A stretch of 64,000 bases of DNA from Daphnia carinata (taxonomy: Eukaryota > Arthropoda > Branchiopoda > Diplostraca > Daphniidae): NCBI RefSeq assembly GCF_022539665.2, contig NW_026712518.1, positions 35,703 through 99,702 of the forward strand, written 5' to 3'. Shown in pieces: positions 42,601 through 55,758 of this stretch; position 1 is the first letter of the stretch; each line of letters starts with the position of its first letter. The position numbers were made by a program, and so were the translations under genes. Below the pieces are notes generated by a model. That model did not search any database, was not told the origin of the DNA, and saw nothing but the letters and a program-made list of their open reading frames with translations.

Positions 42601-45600
42601 TTAGAACGGATCATATTCGACATGAATAAAAAAAGTTTAAATACAAAAATTATGGATACACAGTTACAAGTTGGCGACCGTTTAGTGAACATGTCTATGC
42701 CAAGATTTTACTGTTGGGTATACTAATAACCGCCAATGCTTCATTGCAGGCGTGCGCTATTGAGGAAGCGGGATAAAAGCAACCAATCATCGGAAATCCA
42801 GATGCAATATATGTAAATGAAGACGGTTGATTATGATTACAAATGCCCAAGCGAAAAGCAATAATATTTCAATGAAAGAAGATAAAAGTAAAAGCAATTT
42901 GGCCTGACGCATTCTTTGGAAATTCTATAGGCATACAGGCAATAGTTTTAAAACATGTGATTTATTATTCTAGGCGAATGAGGAAAATAATTTCCTTAGT
43001 CTATAATACCAAATACATAGTCTTTGTTTTGTTTTCCCTTTATCCGTTTTTTTGCAATTAAATAATTTGCGTTCTTCCGTTTTCCCTTTTTTCCGTTGTC
43101 TGATTTCCTTATTTTTTTGTTGAGTTGAAATTGTTATGTCTTTTTTAAGAAAAAATATTATAAATATTAGTAATGCAAATCTTGTTTTCTACCATTTCTT
43201 GATGTTTATTTTACATTAAAACAATTTTTAAAAACATCTTGTCGATATTTTGGCAATTCCTGGTGAGACGAAATAGCTGACAAGTTTTGAAAATTCTTCA
43301 ATATATTGAAACGTTTATTTGCACTTTTTGGAGGCCAAAATCGATTTTGAAAGATAAAAGACAAGAAAATGGTAGACAATACAAAAAAAAACGAATGCCA
43401 AATTTTGCTACTCTTTCCTACCAACGTTGAACATGCCATTTATTTGTTGGGGAATTTATTTTAATTCAAGAAACTTCAGAGGAACTTCGATAATTGATCA
43501 TTTTTTGCAAATACGCGATTGATTGGTCGAAAAGCAAAGCACAGAAGAACCGCGTGTAAAAGAATAGAAGTCTACACAGCATTTTCCCCCTGTTTTCATT
43601 CAGCACTCTGCAGAGCATCAGCAGTACACGAAAGTTTTCATGTGTGCACCTTTAGATGTCTGCATGGAGTTGTAAATGATTAATTTATTCGAACTTCCCA
43701 CTCGTTAAAAATGATAAAAGTTGTATGTCGGCGAAAAACCAAAACAATTTTAATTAGTAAAAAAATCACAATCAAAGAAGTTTTTCCAGTCGCTACGTCA
43801 CAAGAACATCAGCTTGTTGACAATTTAGTTGACACGTGATTGTACCGATGTATCTGGAATAAAGACTAACTACTCCAGTTGCAAATCTACTACTATTATG
43901 CACGTGGCTGAACAACTATTGGTGCCGTTAAAGTTGAAATTCATTTCTAATTTTACTCCCGTTCTAACACTTATCACAAAAAGCAACCAAAAAATATGCA
44001 GAGAACATAGAACATTCTTGCCGATATTTGACAGCCAATAAACATGAGAGATATATCGAAATTTTATACTACTCGCTATCGCTTCGCTGTTACTTTCAGT
44101 GTTATACAGCTGCCATTCGAAGTAGGTGGAAGGGCACATATTTTCATGACCGTTAGATTTTTGGGCAAAGGTTGGGAAAAGGAGACAATGGCTTCTCTTA
44201 GTTCTCTTTTCAATGTACCATACAGCTGAGCGCTTTGTGTTTGAAACTACATAAAGGCTTTGAAAATAGTGAAAATCGTTTCCGTTTTGAAATTTCCACG
44301 CATTGTTATCAGTAATTCTAGCGAACATAAAAATTTAGGCCTGAAAACGAAGTAAAAGACGGAAAAAAAACTGATTCAAACAAAGTTGTATGGTCAGTTG
44401 CTTTTTTTAAACACCATACAGCGTTCGTTTCTTCTGTCTTGAGCGACGCTTATCTCCCAAATCAAAACTAGGTATATTGCGTGAAAAAACCAAAAACCAA
44501 ACGCATGTGATCCTATAAAATAGTGAATTACGTGTCTCATCGTACAAAATTGAAATTCCAAACCAATTACACATGAAAACATTATGCTTATTTAAATTGG
44601 GTCATTATAACCAAATGAAGAAGCCACCAATAACCAGCCGTAATATAAAAAAACTTAAAAATACATTCTTTCAACTTTTCTGTATGTTTAGACATGCAAG
44701 ACAATTCAGGAAACGAACAGTTGAAGATGCATGTCAGCAATAAATGCACTCTGTTTTGATTAACCGACCGATTTTACTCTTAGGAACATTTCGGACTGAA
44801 AAAATTTAGATTGAAAGCGAAGATTGCGTACGTGCAAGCAGCGATGCCCCTACACATTTCTTGGTTTCATATTTGTACAAGAATTGCGTTTGGACAATCA
44901 GGGCCTGCAACGTCTCCTGAACAAAACATTTTCACAGCTTCGTCTAACTCGCGATGACAGGTTATGGACTGCTTGCGATTATTAACGTGGAAATAGTTAC
45001 TTTATCCATCGCCACTCTCTTGTTGTAAACAAAGGAAAAAAATATGAATAGAAAAAACGGATGAGAATGGAAATCGAAAAATCCCGGATGGAAAATGGAC
45101 ACCGTAATTAATCATAAGCCAAACCAACTACGGTTGTTTAATTTTTGCTATCACCTTGTGATTTGCTGGCAGGTTCGATCAGTATTAGCCGCTTCTTTGG
45201 AGAATTACTTAAACAAAACATATGGGTTCCACGGGAAACGACACCGTATGTTTGAAAATCCTGCAATACAGGCACAACGTAATCAATTAATATAACCTAT
45301 GGTAAAAGTTTAACTTGATTTAGGATTTGGTGGAGTTAGTGGAATCGTAGGAGTCTAGAAATTCATCGTCGAAATATGAAAAATGTTGTTCAACTGCCGG
45401 TAATTGGCTACGACGTCTTAGAATTGTATCCAAAGTCCAAAAAGATTTTATTGGCCGCGAGCTGACACCAAATGTCGAGTGTGAATATTTTGGGTGCAAA
45501 AGACCCTCTGATGTCGCTAAAAATCCGGGAAATAACATAAGCAAGCTTAGTTCAAAAATAGAAAAAAAAAACTGAAACGGTAAGTAAAACACAATATATT

Positions 45601-48600
45601 TACGTTGGCGCCTGTTTTTCACGACTTAGATAAAATTTTCTTCTATCTGAACCCTTGACATTGGTCACAATAATAGAATTAGTACTGCATTTCTGTTCAA
45701 TACAGATTACTTCCGCCTCAGTACACTAGGCGCTTAAAACCCCCATCCATCAACAGAGTCTGAAACAGCTAGAAAAGCTTTGTCGCTTCCCACCGTCGTT
45801 TTTGTGAGTATAAGGTTCTACTGCAATGCCATATGGACGCACATACATCACCCTTGGCGTCTTTTTTAATCGGTAAAAAGGGAAAAGATTCGCTCGACCT
45901 CCCTGCCCAAGTTGGAACCAATGTCCATCACTGACAGGTCGGTCTACCGACGCACGACTCTTTATCAAGTAGTAAAATCGGTTCGCTTGAATGAAAATCG
46001 GTAAATGCACGTCACTTTTAATACGTATCGGGTCAGATAGTGATTAGCGAAGGCCACGTTGTTGCGCACAACCCGTAGTTTTTGGCGTATTCGAAGTAGT
46101 TCATAAATATTAGCATAGAAGGCAATGTGTAAGGGGATTCGAGATCGCCATAATGCTCCTGAATGTTGTATGAAAACTTAACTACCTTTCCCCGTTCAAT
46201 CCAACAACACTTCGGTAATATCGTTTATCTTCATTCAACACACTGAATAACTATTTCTGTTATTTGCTGCTGGTAAGGCGAAATTGTGAGTGCACTAGAT
46301 GGAAAAAATTATTCGAATCGCGCTACAGCAAGCAATGTCATAGCACTACTTTGTCGAATTCCTAGTGACATAAACAAGTGTTTTAGGTGAAATCAATGTT
46401 AATTAGTTTAAAAGGAGTTAGCTTAAAAGGAGATGGGGAGAGTGAGCAAAAGGCAAGGCACGAAAAAAAGCCTAAAGGGAAGAATAAAAACACCATTTAG
46501 AAAACTTAATTTGCCTAGTCACCATGGAAAACGATATTGAACAAAATGAAACAAACGAATAGTACATTACCGCGTGGATAGAAAAATAGCTAGTATCTTC
46601 CGTATGAACACTTTTCATCGATTATTGCCGACCGAAAGCCAAAGACGTCCACAAACTTGGTTATTCTGCCCTCTCTAGAGACCCTTTATATGCTTCATGT
46701 ATTAACAGCCGACGACTGGCGGTAAAAAAAAAGAAAAGGAGCAGGATTTTTTCCATATGGAAGTGTGTGAATCAATAGACTCAACTTCACGATGACGGAA
46801 AACGAACAGTATTTAGCACACGTGGAGAACCGCGAGTCTACATGTGGGATGTTACGTAGAAATTTCAAAACTCTTGTGCAGGAAAGGTTGAAATAAAGAA
46901 TATCAGCATTCAACTGACCGCAAAGTATTTTCTTTTTCAATTTTACTAAATGATATAGTATCCGTGCAACAAGATAATACCAGGGAAACTCTTAAAACCC
47001 CAATTGAAAATGACCAATAAGAGAAAGTGCTAAAGAAGGTTAAAAGACAAAACAAAAAACAAACCTGCTGAAAGTGAAGTTAGCTAAAACTCTGTCACGA
47101 TCCGATAACATTCACTGCATACTGTTATGTCAACAACAGCAATGCAACGAAATGCCGGAGAAGTCGACCGACTAGTCGACAACGGGAAACTGTCGATTTC
47201 AAACGCTTCTACTTCGCCTCGTCGGTTGGCTTTGATATCGTTTCTTAGTAGACGAAGCTGACTTCCTACATCTCCACCTCTTCCAAAGACCTCTCTGTCG
47301 CGTCCCCGCCCTCCGTTTCTTTGGCTTGGATATCTGCTCGCTGCTGGCGTCAGGGAAGAAAAGGGCGGAGCTTTTTTCGTCCCAAAGATGTTCTTTACTG
47401 AAGCGGAAATCGTACAAGAAGAAGAAAGAGAGAGAGAGAGGAAAAAAAAAAAAGGCAGGCAGGCGCGTGACGACAAAAGAACTTCCTAGTTCCGACGATT
47501 TTGAACTACGCCACCAGGCATCTATGCTGCACTCGCCAATCCAAGTCCTTTGTTATCCTGTGTGTCACCAGCTGCCGATAACACCAGGGTCCAAAACTTC
47601 GCGCATTGGACTCCGTACACATCTTTGCCTCCATTGTCCAGTTTATAAGCATCAAGGAGTTTATTTCTATCGTTATGGCAGCATGATTTCATCGCTGTTT
47701 CTCTTTTCCCTCTATTTTGCACGTTTCCTTCTTCCTGAAAGTTTAAGACGATTGCCTTCATTTTACTTTTACAGGGTGACACCTTTTGTAACAGACAATG
47801 GACAAATTAACGCTTGTTTAAACTACTCTAAGGTGGCGGTTGTTAAAACGAAAGAAAAACTAGATGTATGCTTGATGCATTGATGTGGTCAAAAAAAAAG
47901 TCTACATTTAGTTTTGAAGTAGGGACAATAGTACTTTGTTGTTGCTTTTTCAACGGGAATATGTTTTTCGAAGCTCGTATTTAACATTTAATGTTTCTTT
48001 ATCGAAATATGTGTGCTGTATAAATCTATCAAATGAAGCAGAAGAGAGTTTGAAGGCTTAATCCATGATAAGAATACTAAAAAAATATATATTTAGCTGA
48101 AAAAAAATGTGCAGCCTTCGAAACTGAAAGAAATACAGTTTTCGGGAAGAGACTGTCGAAATAGAGGCATAAGATGATTGTGGCATTTCAGTGGGCAACA
48201 TGCCGCGAGATAAGTATATGCTATTGGCTGTATTCCCTTCGCCTGAAAACCTTACTGCAAGGCAAAGGATGATATAATAGGTTGCTTGAAGTCGAAGAAA
48301 AATGAGTTGTGGCGCGTAGATAAGACCTGAGTCGAGCGATGAAGAGGCCGCCATCGATCATAGTGTGTCCCTGACAGGCAAAGGCGAAAAATGGGGTTGA
48401 CAGGTTGTGGCCAAAGTGGACAAAAAATACAAACAAACGGGATGACTGTCCTACTGTCAAGACATTTTCTAGTTTAGATAGCACCAATGTGTGTGACCTA
48501 AGCGGATCGATTCCTGAAGCCAAACGCCCTGCTAAAGTCGGTTAACGCGTTGTTTAATGTAATATATTACATTAAACCTAATAACTGATTTATTTGTGTA

Positions 48601-51189
48601 ATGTACGTTTGAATGTAAGGTATTAAATGTTTTTAAAAAATTCGTGAAAACGGTATTACTTTTAATAATAATAATAATACACCAAGCATCGTGAATTCCA
48701 CGCAAAGGAATGAGTTATGCCCAAGGTTAGCACAAGCGCTACTTATAAGCTTTCTTGCCATTTCTAGCAGCTAAGTTAGGGAGAATGATACTTGCCATAG
48801 GCTATACATATCACGTGGTAATGTTAATTTGCAAAAGATGAGCCGAGACGACCAGAAAAACTCTATTAACTATACCATTTTTGTCCTGAAATCAGTGCTA
48901 GCTAGGTTGTCGACTTTTTCAGCCGTGACCCATAAGATTTCAACGAGAAAAAAAAAAGAAATGTTAGCTGATTTCATGATAAGTTACTGCTACCAAATGC
49001 AGTTATGCTTACGTAATTATCGTAACAAAGATTTTTTTTTCTCTTGAAATGTTGCTTCACATCAGCTACTTGCGTTTTAATGATGTAAGCCACTAGAACA
49101 ATGTTTACCATCTGCAATGTCTTCTTGTTATTGCTACGACCATCAAACTGAAGAAATGTAGCTTCACATCATAGCTTGGATTTTTATTGATATGTGACTA
49201 CCGGAGGCGCCCTGCAGCAGCAACAAAAGAACTGAGACTGAATAAAGGGAAGGGCAACACCTGGTCTATTCATTCTTCTAAACACATACTGCTTCTCCAT
49301 AGTGAACACTATCGTACTGACGCACCCGATTTCTTCTTCTCTCCATGTCTTCTATATTTTCTTGACGGTTTCCTTCTTGAAAACCATCCCCCTCTAAACT
49401 TGTCCCTCAAGTTTTACTCTCCTCTGGGTTTCAGACGTTTTTCGGATTAAGCTGCTTTTATACAAGCCATTCATCCATGACGTAAAACTTATCGAATGCT
49501 TGGCCATTGTGCCAAACTTTGGGGGCGAACTTCTTCATATTCAAAGGCTCATTGGGCGTTCAGTTTACTAAGAGAGGGGTGGAAAAAAAATGAAAGAAAG
49601 AAAGGGATTTTCAAAATCGATTTATTTTGAATGATACTGTTAAAAACGAATTTGTGTTAGAAGAAATGCGTACAGTATACGCACGGGATTCTACAGGTTA
49701 AAAAATTCAGTTTGTTGCTTTGGAAATGTGAACGTTCATCGAGATCTCCATGTGATACCGTACAAAATCTACACCGTATACGTAAAAAAGGACATGCTCT
49801 AGCTAATTTTTTGGGCTATTTATCAAGCCAACAAATGTGCATGACTATAGGGATGAAAATTATACCAGGCGGTTGAGGGAAATATTATAACGATCCAGTA
49901 AGAAAAATGCGCGGAATGATGTTTAAAAAAATATATAGCATACAAAATTGAAAACGAAATTAGTCTGCTTTGTGACGTTTGCAGCCCATTATTGTTCTCA
50001 ATAAATGAAGTCCTATTTAAAAAACTGAAAACTTTTTCCAACATGGACGTTAAACTTTTCATTGTAGCATGTTTACAGACAAAGTCATACAACCAACTGC
50101 TAGGTATATGGAAAAGTAACCCTTTAAAAAGAAATAACATTAAAGCAGAAAACACTACGATTTCAAAATATCTTTCTTAATTTAACTTGCATAATCTTCA
50201 ATTTTCTAAATTCTAGGCGAAAAGCAAATTGTGATTGGTTAAAAAACATGGCGTATAACACGTTGCGGCTAGCAAATTCCTTTTCCTCTCTACCGTTTCA
50301 AGGCTGCTGGCAATTGGGGATTCAAATGATGCTCGGCCATTTGACAACCAAATTGAGATGCAATCTAGCTAATGTCATTGTTAGCGCGTAACTTACAAAA
50401 TTTATATAAACCAGCAAAAAATGCTATGCAAATAGATTTGCTTCTTTTACCAGTCGCAAACGTGAAGCGTCTCAAAATCTTCTTTTTTTATGGAACAGCG
50501 GAAATACCCTGATAATCTAATAGGCGGGAATTGGCAATGTTGGTTAAGCAATTCTAATTATAACTAAATTAGTGGTGCAAGGTACAGTCTGATATGCATT
50601 TACTGTAGCATTGATAAATAGCTATTTTGGCCTTAATATTTTTCCCTCGAAAAGTTTCTGTTGTCATTAACAAATGTATTTACCGTTCAACTCATCACAC
50701 CCTGGTTGAACTTCCATAATGGAATTCGTATGCCCTATATGTGCCGTCGTTTTCTTCATGGCAGTTGCTGAATATCAGTGCCATCTCTTCTTCACATTAT
50801 TACATTCATTCTTTGTTTTAATTTATACGTAATGCATCTTAATAAAACTTTCATTTCATAGAATATTGTTTTTTAAGTAACAATGCGTTTTCATGAAAAG
50901 ATTTAAAATTGTCATTACTATCACGCCAGTACCTCCCGATATTTTTGTGCAAGCTTAAATACTTTCAGTTATAAATAACTAGACTTAATTTCCAAACACA
51001 CTACAACTTTTTTTATCTGAAGAGGAATCTAACAATTGCCTTTCTCTTGTTTAAAAATAAAAAACGACGCCCTAAACGAAGGACCAAAAGCTTCAAATTT
51101 GTCATTTTTTTTCCCCTTCTCTCAGTTGTGCATCAAATAAAAATTGTTATTATCGGAAAAGCTATAAACTCCAATTACACAAATTTCAC
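39645..51189. other. Long interval without a supportable gene
   Basis: Includes the URM1 3' UTR. I scanned both strands and found only short open frames without recognisable domains. The longest are 42,035-42,547 (+, about 170 codons, basic, no ATG near its start), 47,326-47,883 (+, overlapping a low-complexity minus frame) and 43,870-44,328 (-). A Ser/Asn-rich minus frame at 40,120-40,320 is the only one with exon-like composition, and it lacks splice support. Small features: a purine repeat at about 47,418-47,452, TAA repeats at 48,664-48,680 and the palindrome at 48,552. Unique intergenic or intronic host DNA is the simplest reading. Confidence 0.5.
48552..48577. repeat. 26-bp perfect palindrome
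   Basis: GTTTAATGTAATA and its exact reverse complement with no spacer, AT-rich. No flanking repeats identify an element. Confidence 0.7.
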
Positions 51190-51450
51190 AGAAATAAAAG
51201 ATAGCTAATATTGATAAATAGATAGCTCTCATCAAGGGCTATTTATTTCTGTAAAATTTGTAAAAGAAACTTTATAAACAACAAAGTTGAAACACAATTT
51301 TATTTTAGTTTTTGCGCTCGACCTAATAGCCATAAGTAAAAATACCATGCCTTCTGAAACTTGAATTAAAATGAAAATTCTTCTGCAAAAATTTAGAAAA
51401 ATGGATAGCACTAGTCAAGGGCTATCATTGCTATTTGTTCATTTCAGACT
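51190..51450. mobile_element. Diverged relic of a KDZ-derivative-like element
   Basis: Carries both palindromes (51,221-51,243 GATAGCTCTC-atc-AAGGGCTAT; 51,404-51,426 GATAGCACTA-gtc-AAGGGCTATC), 183 bp apart as in the other two copies. Between them are faint similarities (tttctgtaaaatttgtaaa; cgctcgacctaatagcc compared with cgatctagggctg). Termini were not found. Confidence 0.55.
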
Positions 51451-52497
51451 AATAGTTTTCTTGATAATAATGATTTTATTTGTGTATTACAAGGAGAAAG
51501 AGATCATCTCATGCCTGTCAAACCGCACAGACCTGGCCGAAAACAGACCAATCTGTTACTACCCTGAAAGGCATTTTTAAAGTAGTTTGTTTCGGCTCGA
51601 AATACCAATGTAACCATTACTACCTTCCACAAACTTAAGAAAATGGCGACAAAGTGACGTGAATTAAAAATAATTCAATGAGTTACATGTGGGGCAGACG
51701 AGGTACAAAGCAGTGTAATCGGGTTTTTGAACTGTTTTTTCCTGGCACTGGTTGGGCCTAGATACGTACCCAACCGCCTATGAACAGAAACAACCATTAG
51801 AACTGCACCGAAACGTTTGGCTTTTCGTTCGTTTGACATTGTTTCTTTGCTTTTTAAACGGTAACGAAATAATTTTTAGACTTCATTTAACAGGAAATTT
51901 AAAATGTAACTTAAAAATCAAATATATACAGTTCAATCAAACTACTTCTTTTATATCTTTTCTTTATTACTTCTTTTCGTTACTTTTTCGATCAATTTTT
52001 CAATTCAAATTGTTTTAAAAAAAGAAATAGGCTATTATTTCTTTACTTTTTAATTTTTAAATTTAAAACAGAATAAAAGCCAGGTTCAAACTTGCTTCTT
52101 TTTTCTTTATTTTAAAGTATTTAGGCGTGTGCTCAAATACTGGAATATACTGGTGTAACAGTAGTGACAATTTACGTCAATTTCTCCGAAAATGCATCTT
52201 GGATTAGCTAAAGCTTATCCTATCAAATAAAATAAGATTTAATCAAGATAAAATGCACGTATTGGATTTAGTAGTTTTTTAAACTTAAAACTAAATCATC
52301 GAAAAAAAGTTCCGTCAAATCGGATCCAAATCAAATCACGTGAAAAAATCGGTTTTCAAATGAAATCTTTGAAAATAATGCCGAAATCCAAATCGTTTCA
52401 TTTAAAAAAAAAATTCAAATCAAATCCAAGTCAAATCCGATGTATTCGTTTTTTTTTTTTTGGCGATTGACAGTTTCCAAGAGATGAGCATTTCGTT
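51451..52497. other. No supportable gene
   Basis: AT-rich sequence. Imperfect repeats of a CAAATCAAATCC-like motif occur at about 52,290-52,440. No coding or RNA feature is recognised. Confidence 0.45.
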
Positions 52498-52888
52498 TTA
52501 TGAACACAAGTACGTCAAATAATTTGGGTTTGCTTTGTTTCGTTTTGTTGACAAAATGTCAACTACCGTGTCAAATGCACGTTTAGTATTAGCGGAAGAA
52601 CATGGCATTCCCATAATATCCCTTGCAATTGGGGGGTAAGGCTCGGAATCTGTGTTGGTTAAGGTTCCAATATTCACACGGGCTAAAATGGAGATCAAAT
52701 TGACCCTTTTTATTGACAATTCGAGACTTTTTGAAATAACTATCAAATTTATCGTGCACTTTCAATACACCCCATGACTAATTTCGAGGGCGAACGAGTA
52801 CGATGGCAAGTAAAGGTCGGAAGGATTGTCTTGTTCGCTTATGAACAGGAGTAGCTGAAAGATTTTCATTTGCTGTATGCGTCATCTA

Positions 52889-53829
52889 GGGGAGACCGGA
52901 CCCATCTTGGACAGTTTCGGTTTTACCCCAATATTTACTATCCCACTTACGCAAAATTCGCAAAATTTGTTAAAAATGAATTTACTACTTTTCCTCCACC
53001 CCCTGAAATTTTTTCAGGAATGTAATGTAATTTTTTTAGTATTTATTACGATTTATATTTTGCGGTGAGTTTAGACCGAACCGGGGTGACTTTGGACTGA
53101 CACCTGTACCACTTTGGACGGGGTCAAAATAGGTAGAATGAGTTGTTTTAAAATTTTACTTTTATTGTAGCTTATTGGTATTAAATTAGGGAACAATTTA
53201 AATGCAGTCTTAATAAGATGTTACATGAAATAAAAGACTTTTGTTATACCTGAAATATTTTTATTTTACTGATAGGGAAGACATAGGAGGAGGCGGAGCC
53301 AACACATTTCGATAATTTTTTTTTAAATTTAGATAAAAAATATGAATAAGCTTTAGCTATATTCTACATGTTCCGTTAAATTGAAATATTTCAAACTTTC
53401 ACGCTTTGACTTAACTCCTCCATTGCACGCCTATTTCGTGTCCAATATCACCCATGCCGTCTGTACAACTTGGCCCCAAAAAATAGCTTTCGCAGGAAAA
53501 CTGATATGTTTAAAGTTGTATCACTAAAACTATTTTTACTTTCAAATATTATTAATTAATCTCTGCTCTACTTACTGCCATTATTTATAAACAAATAATT
53601 GTAAGATAACTTAGGAAAAAATCACCAATAAGGAACCAAAAAAATACAAACTTTTTCTCATTTTTTTGTTTATTAAATAACTCAGTAAATAATTAAGACA
53701 CGAAACTCAAACTTTTACACTATTTAAAAAAACCTGTTTCAAACAAAATCTATAAATATTATATTTTTATTATTACAACTTATATTTTTTGCGGCACTGT
53801 ACAACTTGGTACGGTGTCCAAGATGGGTC
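52889..53829. mobile_element. TA-flanked MITE (941 bp)
   Basis: Terminal inverted repeats GGGGAGACCGGACCCATCTT and its inverse AAGATGGGTCCGGTCTCCCC, flanked by TA on both sides (52,887-52,888 and 53,830-53,831). TA duplication is the Tc1/mariner (and Pogo) hallmark. The interior is AT-rich with motifs such as ACTTTGGACGGGGTC but no transposase, so it is non-autonomous. Confidence 0.85.
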
Positions 53830-53977
53830 CGGTCTCCCCTATCATCTTCACCACCATTGCCAGAGTTGTCTTCATGGCCTTCACTTCTTCGTTTTCACCT
53901 AAAATTTTAAATAATTATTTCGACAGTATAAAGCAGCTCACATAAGACACAAATGTGCATAAGACGCATGAATATAA

Positions 53978-54824
53978 GATCGGCGGTGAAATAGGACTGA
54001 AACGAAATAGGACTGGAGAAATAGGACTGGGAGAAATGGGACTGACTTTTAACAACTTTTAGGACAGTCCTATTTCTCCATGGCATCAGTCCTATTTCTC
54101 CTTAGAAATAGTTCTCTTTCACTTATCTTGTTCCAAGGGGAACGATGAGCCTCCAATCCGATAGGCAATATATTGCGTAAGAGCGCTGGCTTATATCCAT
54201 TTCTCTTTTTCAAAAACCGATGGCGTTTACTCATTATTTAAATAGTTCACAAATGTTTTATCTCTTATCCTATTTTAATTTTAATTGCTGGTGAACATGA
54301 ATTATTTTGAATCTATTAGAGTTCATTTAATAAAATATTATTAGAGCAAAATCAGAATATGTAAGAGCTGTATATAACGAAAGATGTATGAAATAGTAAA
54401 ACATTAGTTCAATTGGAAAAGTTGGTTATGACCACATAATGTGCGATATAAGTAATAAATATTTCTGTAGTATGTCTAATAGTGGTTTGTTAAATGAACT
54501 CTATTAAATACAATATAGTTCATGTTCTCCTGTAATTTAAATTAAAATAGGATAAGAAAAAAGTTTTGTGAACCATTTATCTAATGAGTTAACACCATCA
54601 GTTTTTTAAAAGGAAATGGATAATAAGCCGCCGCTCTTAAGTAATACATTGCCCGGATTGGAGGCTCATCGTTCCCTTTAAAACAAGGTAAATGAAATAG
54701 AACTATTTCTAAGGAGAAATAGGACTGGCCCTAAAGTTTTTAAAAGTCAGTCCTATTTCTCCGGTAGAAATAGGACTGGAAATTTTCAGTCCTATTTCGT
54801 TTCAGTCCTATTTCACCGGCTACC
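53978..54824. mobile_element. 847-bp fold-back element with GAAATAGGACTG arrays
   Basis: Left end GATCGGCGGTGAAATAGG; inverted right end GGTAGCCGGTGAAATAGG. Each end carries several GAAATAGGACTG copies. The arms pair over several hundred bases (for example the AACGATGAGCCTCCAATCC block at 54,139 and its inverse at about 54,655). An 8-bp near-duplication flanks it: GAATATAA (53,970-53,977) and GAAAATAA (54,825-54,832). Terminal sequence and duplication length match the larger fold-back element at 22,382. Confidence 0.78.
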
Positions 54825-55341
54825 GAAAATAAAAGTGTTTTTCTATCAGACTGCACTATAGCGCAAACTAATTAATTCTTAAGTAGTAGCAATGACGTCT
54901 TCTTCTTCTCCGGCTGCTGTTATCCACGTTCCCTTTATACTTGAATCAAGCAGTGATCCTGCAATAGTTCACAAAATTTCAGAAATAGTAACAATACCAT
55001 ATTATTGACTTCAACGTTACACACCCAATACAAAGCAAAGTGTCTTCTGTAACTCAATCGTTTAGTGAGATGTATACTTAATTCTTTTGCCATGCTTTTA
55101 CACAAAATTATGAATTTCGCATCTTGATTTATTTTTGGATCCAATGAACATTCATTTACCAAATCCAAATAAAATGAAACATCCAGTCCTACGGTTTCCG
55201 TATTCTTCTGGAAAACGACTGTTACAATTTTGAAGGGTTCCAGTAGGGTCAAGAATTCTTTTAAACACTTCAATTCCAGATATGAAAGGGATCCGTGCGT
55301 ATTACAAGAATTCAATTTAGATTGAAGGGTCGAGCCAATAT

Positions 55342-55696
55342 TGTCGCGAGGGGAAAATAGTGACGTGATTGTCATTTCGGAAAAGACGTGACAACCAACG
55401 TTTGAATTGCGTACAATACAGCTTCTCTTGAAAAAAAGGATGCTACAACACGCCGATAATAGAAAAGATAATTAAATCCTAGAATTCATGCAACCCTAGA
55501 GATGGGGCGTATATCCCTCACGGTGGTATAAAAGCCCCTACATTTTTAGCCCTCAGTTAGTTCTCTCCCGGAATTCCCTAAGTTCTCTTCACGTTCCTGT
55601 GTTCAGTTAAGTAAAAGAGTAGTTATTCTTCATTTCTGCTATGTTTTGTATTCTTTCCTAAAACTCAATGCAAATCATTTACAGTCCAGTGTGACA
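55342..55696 (+). repeat. Gypsy-2 5' LTR
   Basis: Starts TGTCGCGAGGGG and ends CAGTGTGACA. A tataaaa-type box (ggtataaaagccc) lies at about 55,525-55,537, followed by a CAGTTAGTT-like initiator region, so the promoter and start are around 55,530-55,560. The sequence right after it (ttggtggagatgcag) is in the primer-binding-site position. Confidence 0.92.
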
Positions 55697-55758
55697 ATTG
55701 GTGGAGATGCAGCTCGTTACCCGTTGTTAACGAATTAGTGCTGCTTTAAAGATAGTCG

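Larger units (their letters stand above)
52498..55341 (-). pseudogene. Fossil hAT transposase, C-terminal two-thirds, split by insertions
   Basis: Minus-strand coding pieces in order. Near 55,341-54,935: LSYLELKCLKEFLTLLEPFK and VSFYLDLVNECSLDPKINQD, typical of the hAT RNase H-like domain. Then a linking piece at about 53,969-53,832 (GENEEVKAMKTTLAM after an ag acceptor-like end). Then 52,888-52,498 with the C-terminal dimerisation region: CEYWNLNQHRF, a frame change, then YPPIARDIMGMPCSSANTKR and AFDTVVDILSTKRNK. The usual SERVFS-type block is altered to TKRAFD. Two elements interrupt it (52,889-53,829 and 53,978-54,824), and the Gypsy element cuts it at 55,341. Coding resumes at 63,206. Confidence 0.78.

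Noticed and set aside
47084-47883. Long opposing open frames (130 and 185 codons)
   Set aside because: Low-complexity Ser/Lys/Glu composition from a purine tract, no domain, and both strands open at once.
51371-52018. Two short open frames with hydrophobic segments
   Set aside because: AT-rich sequence easily gives Phe/Leu/Ile-rich frames; no start context or homology.
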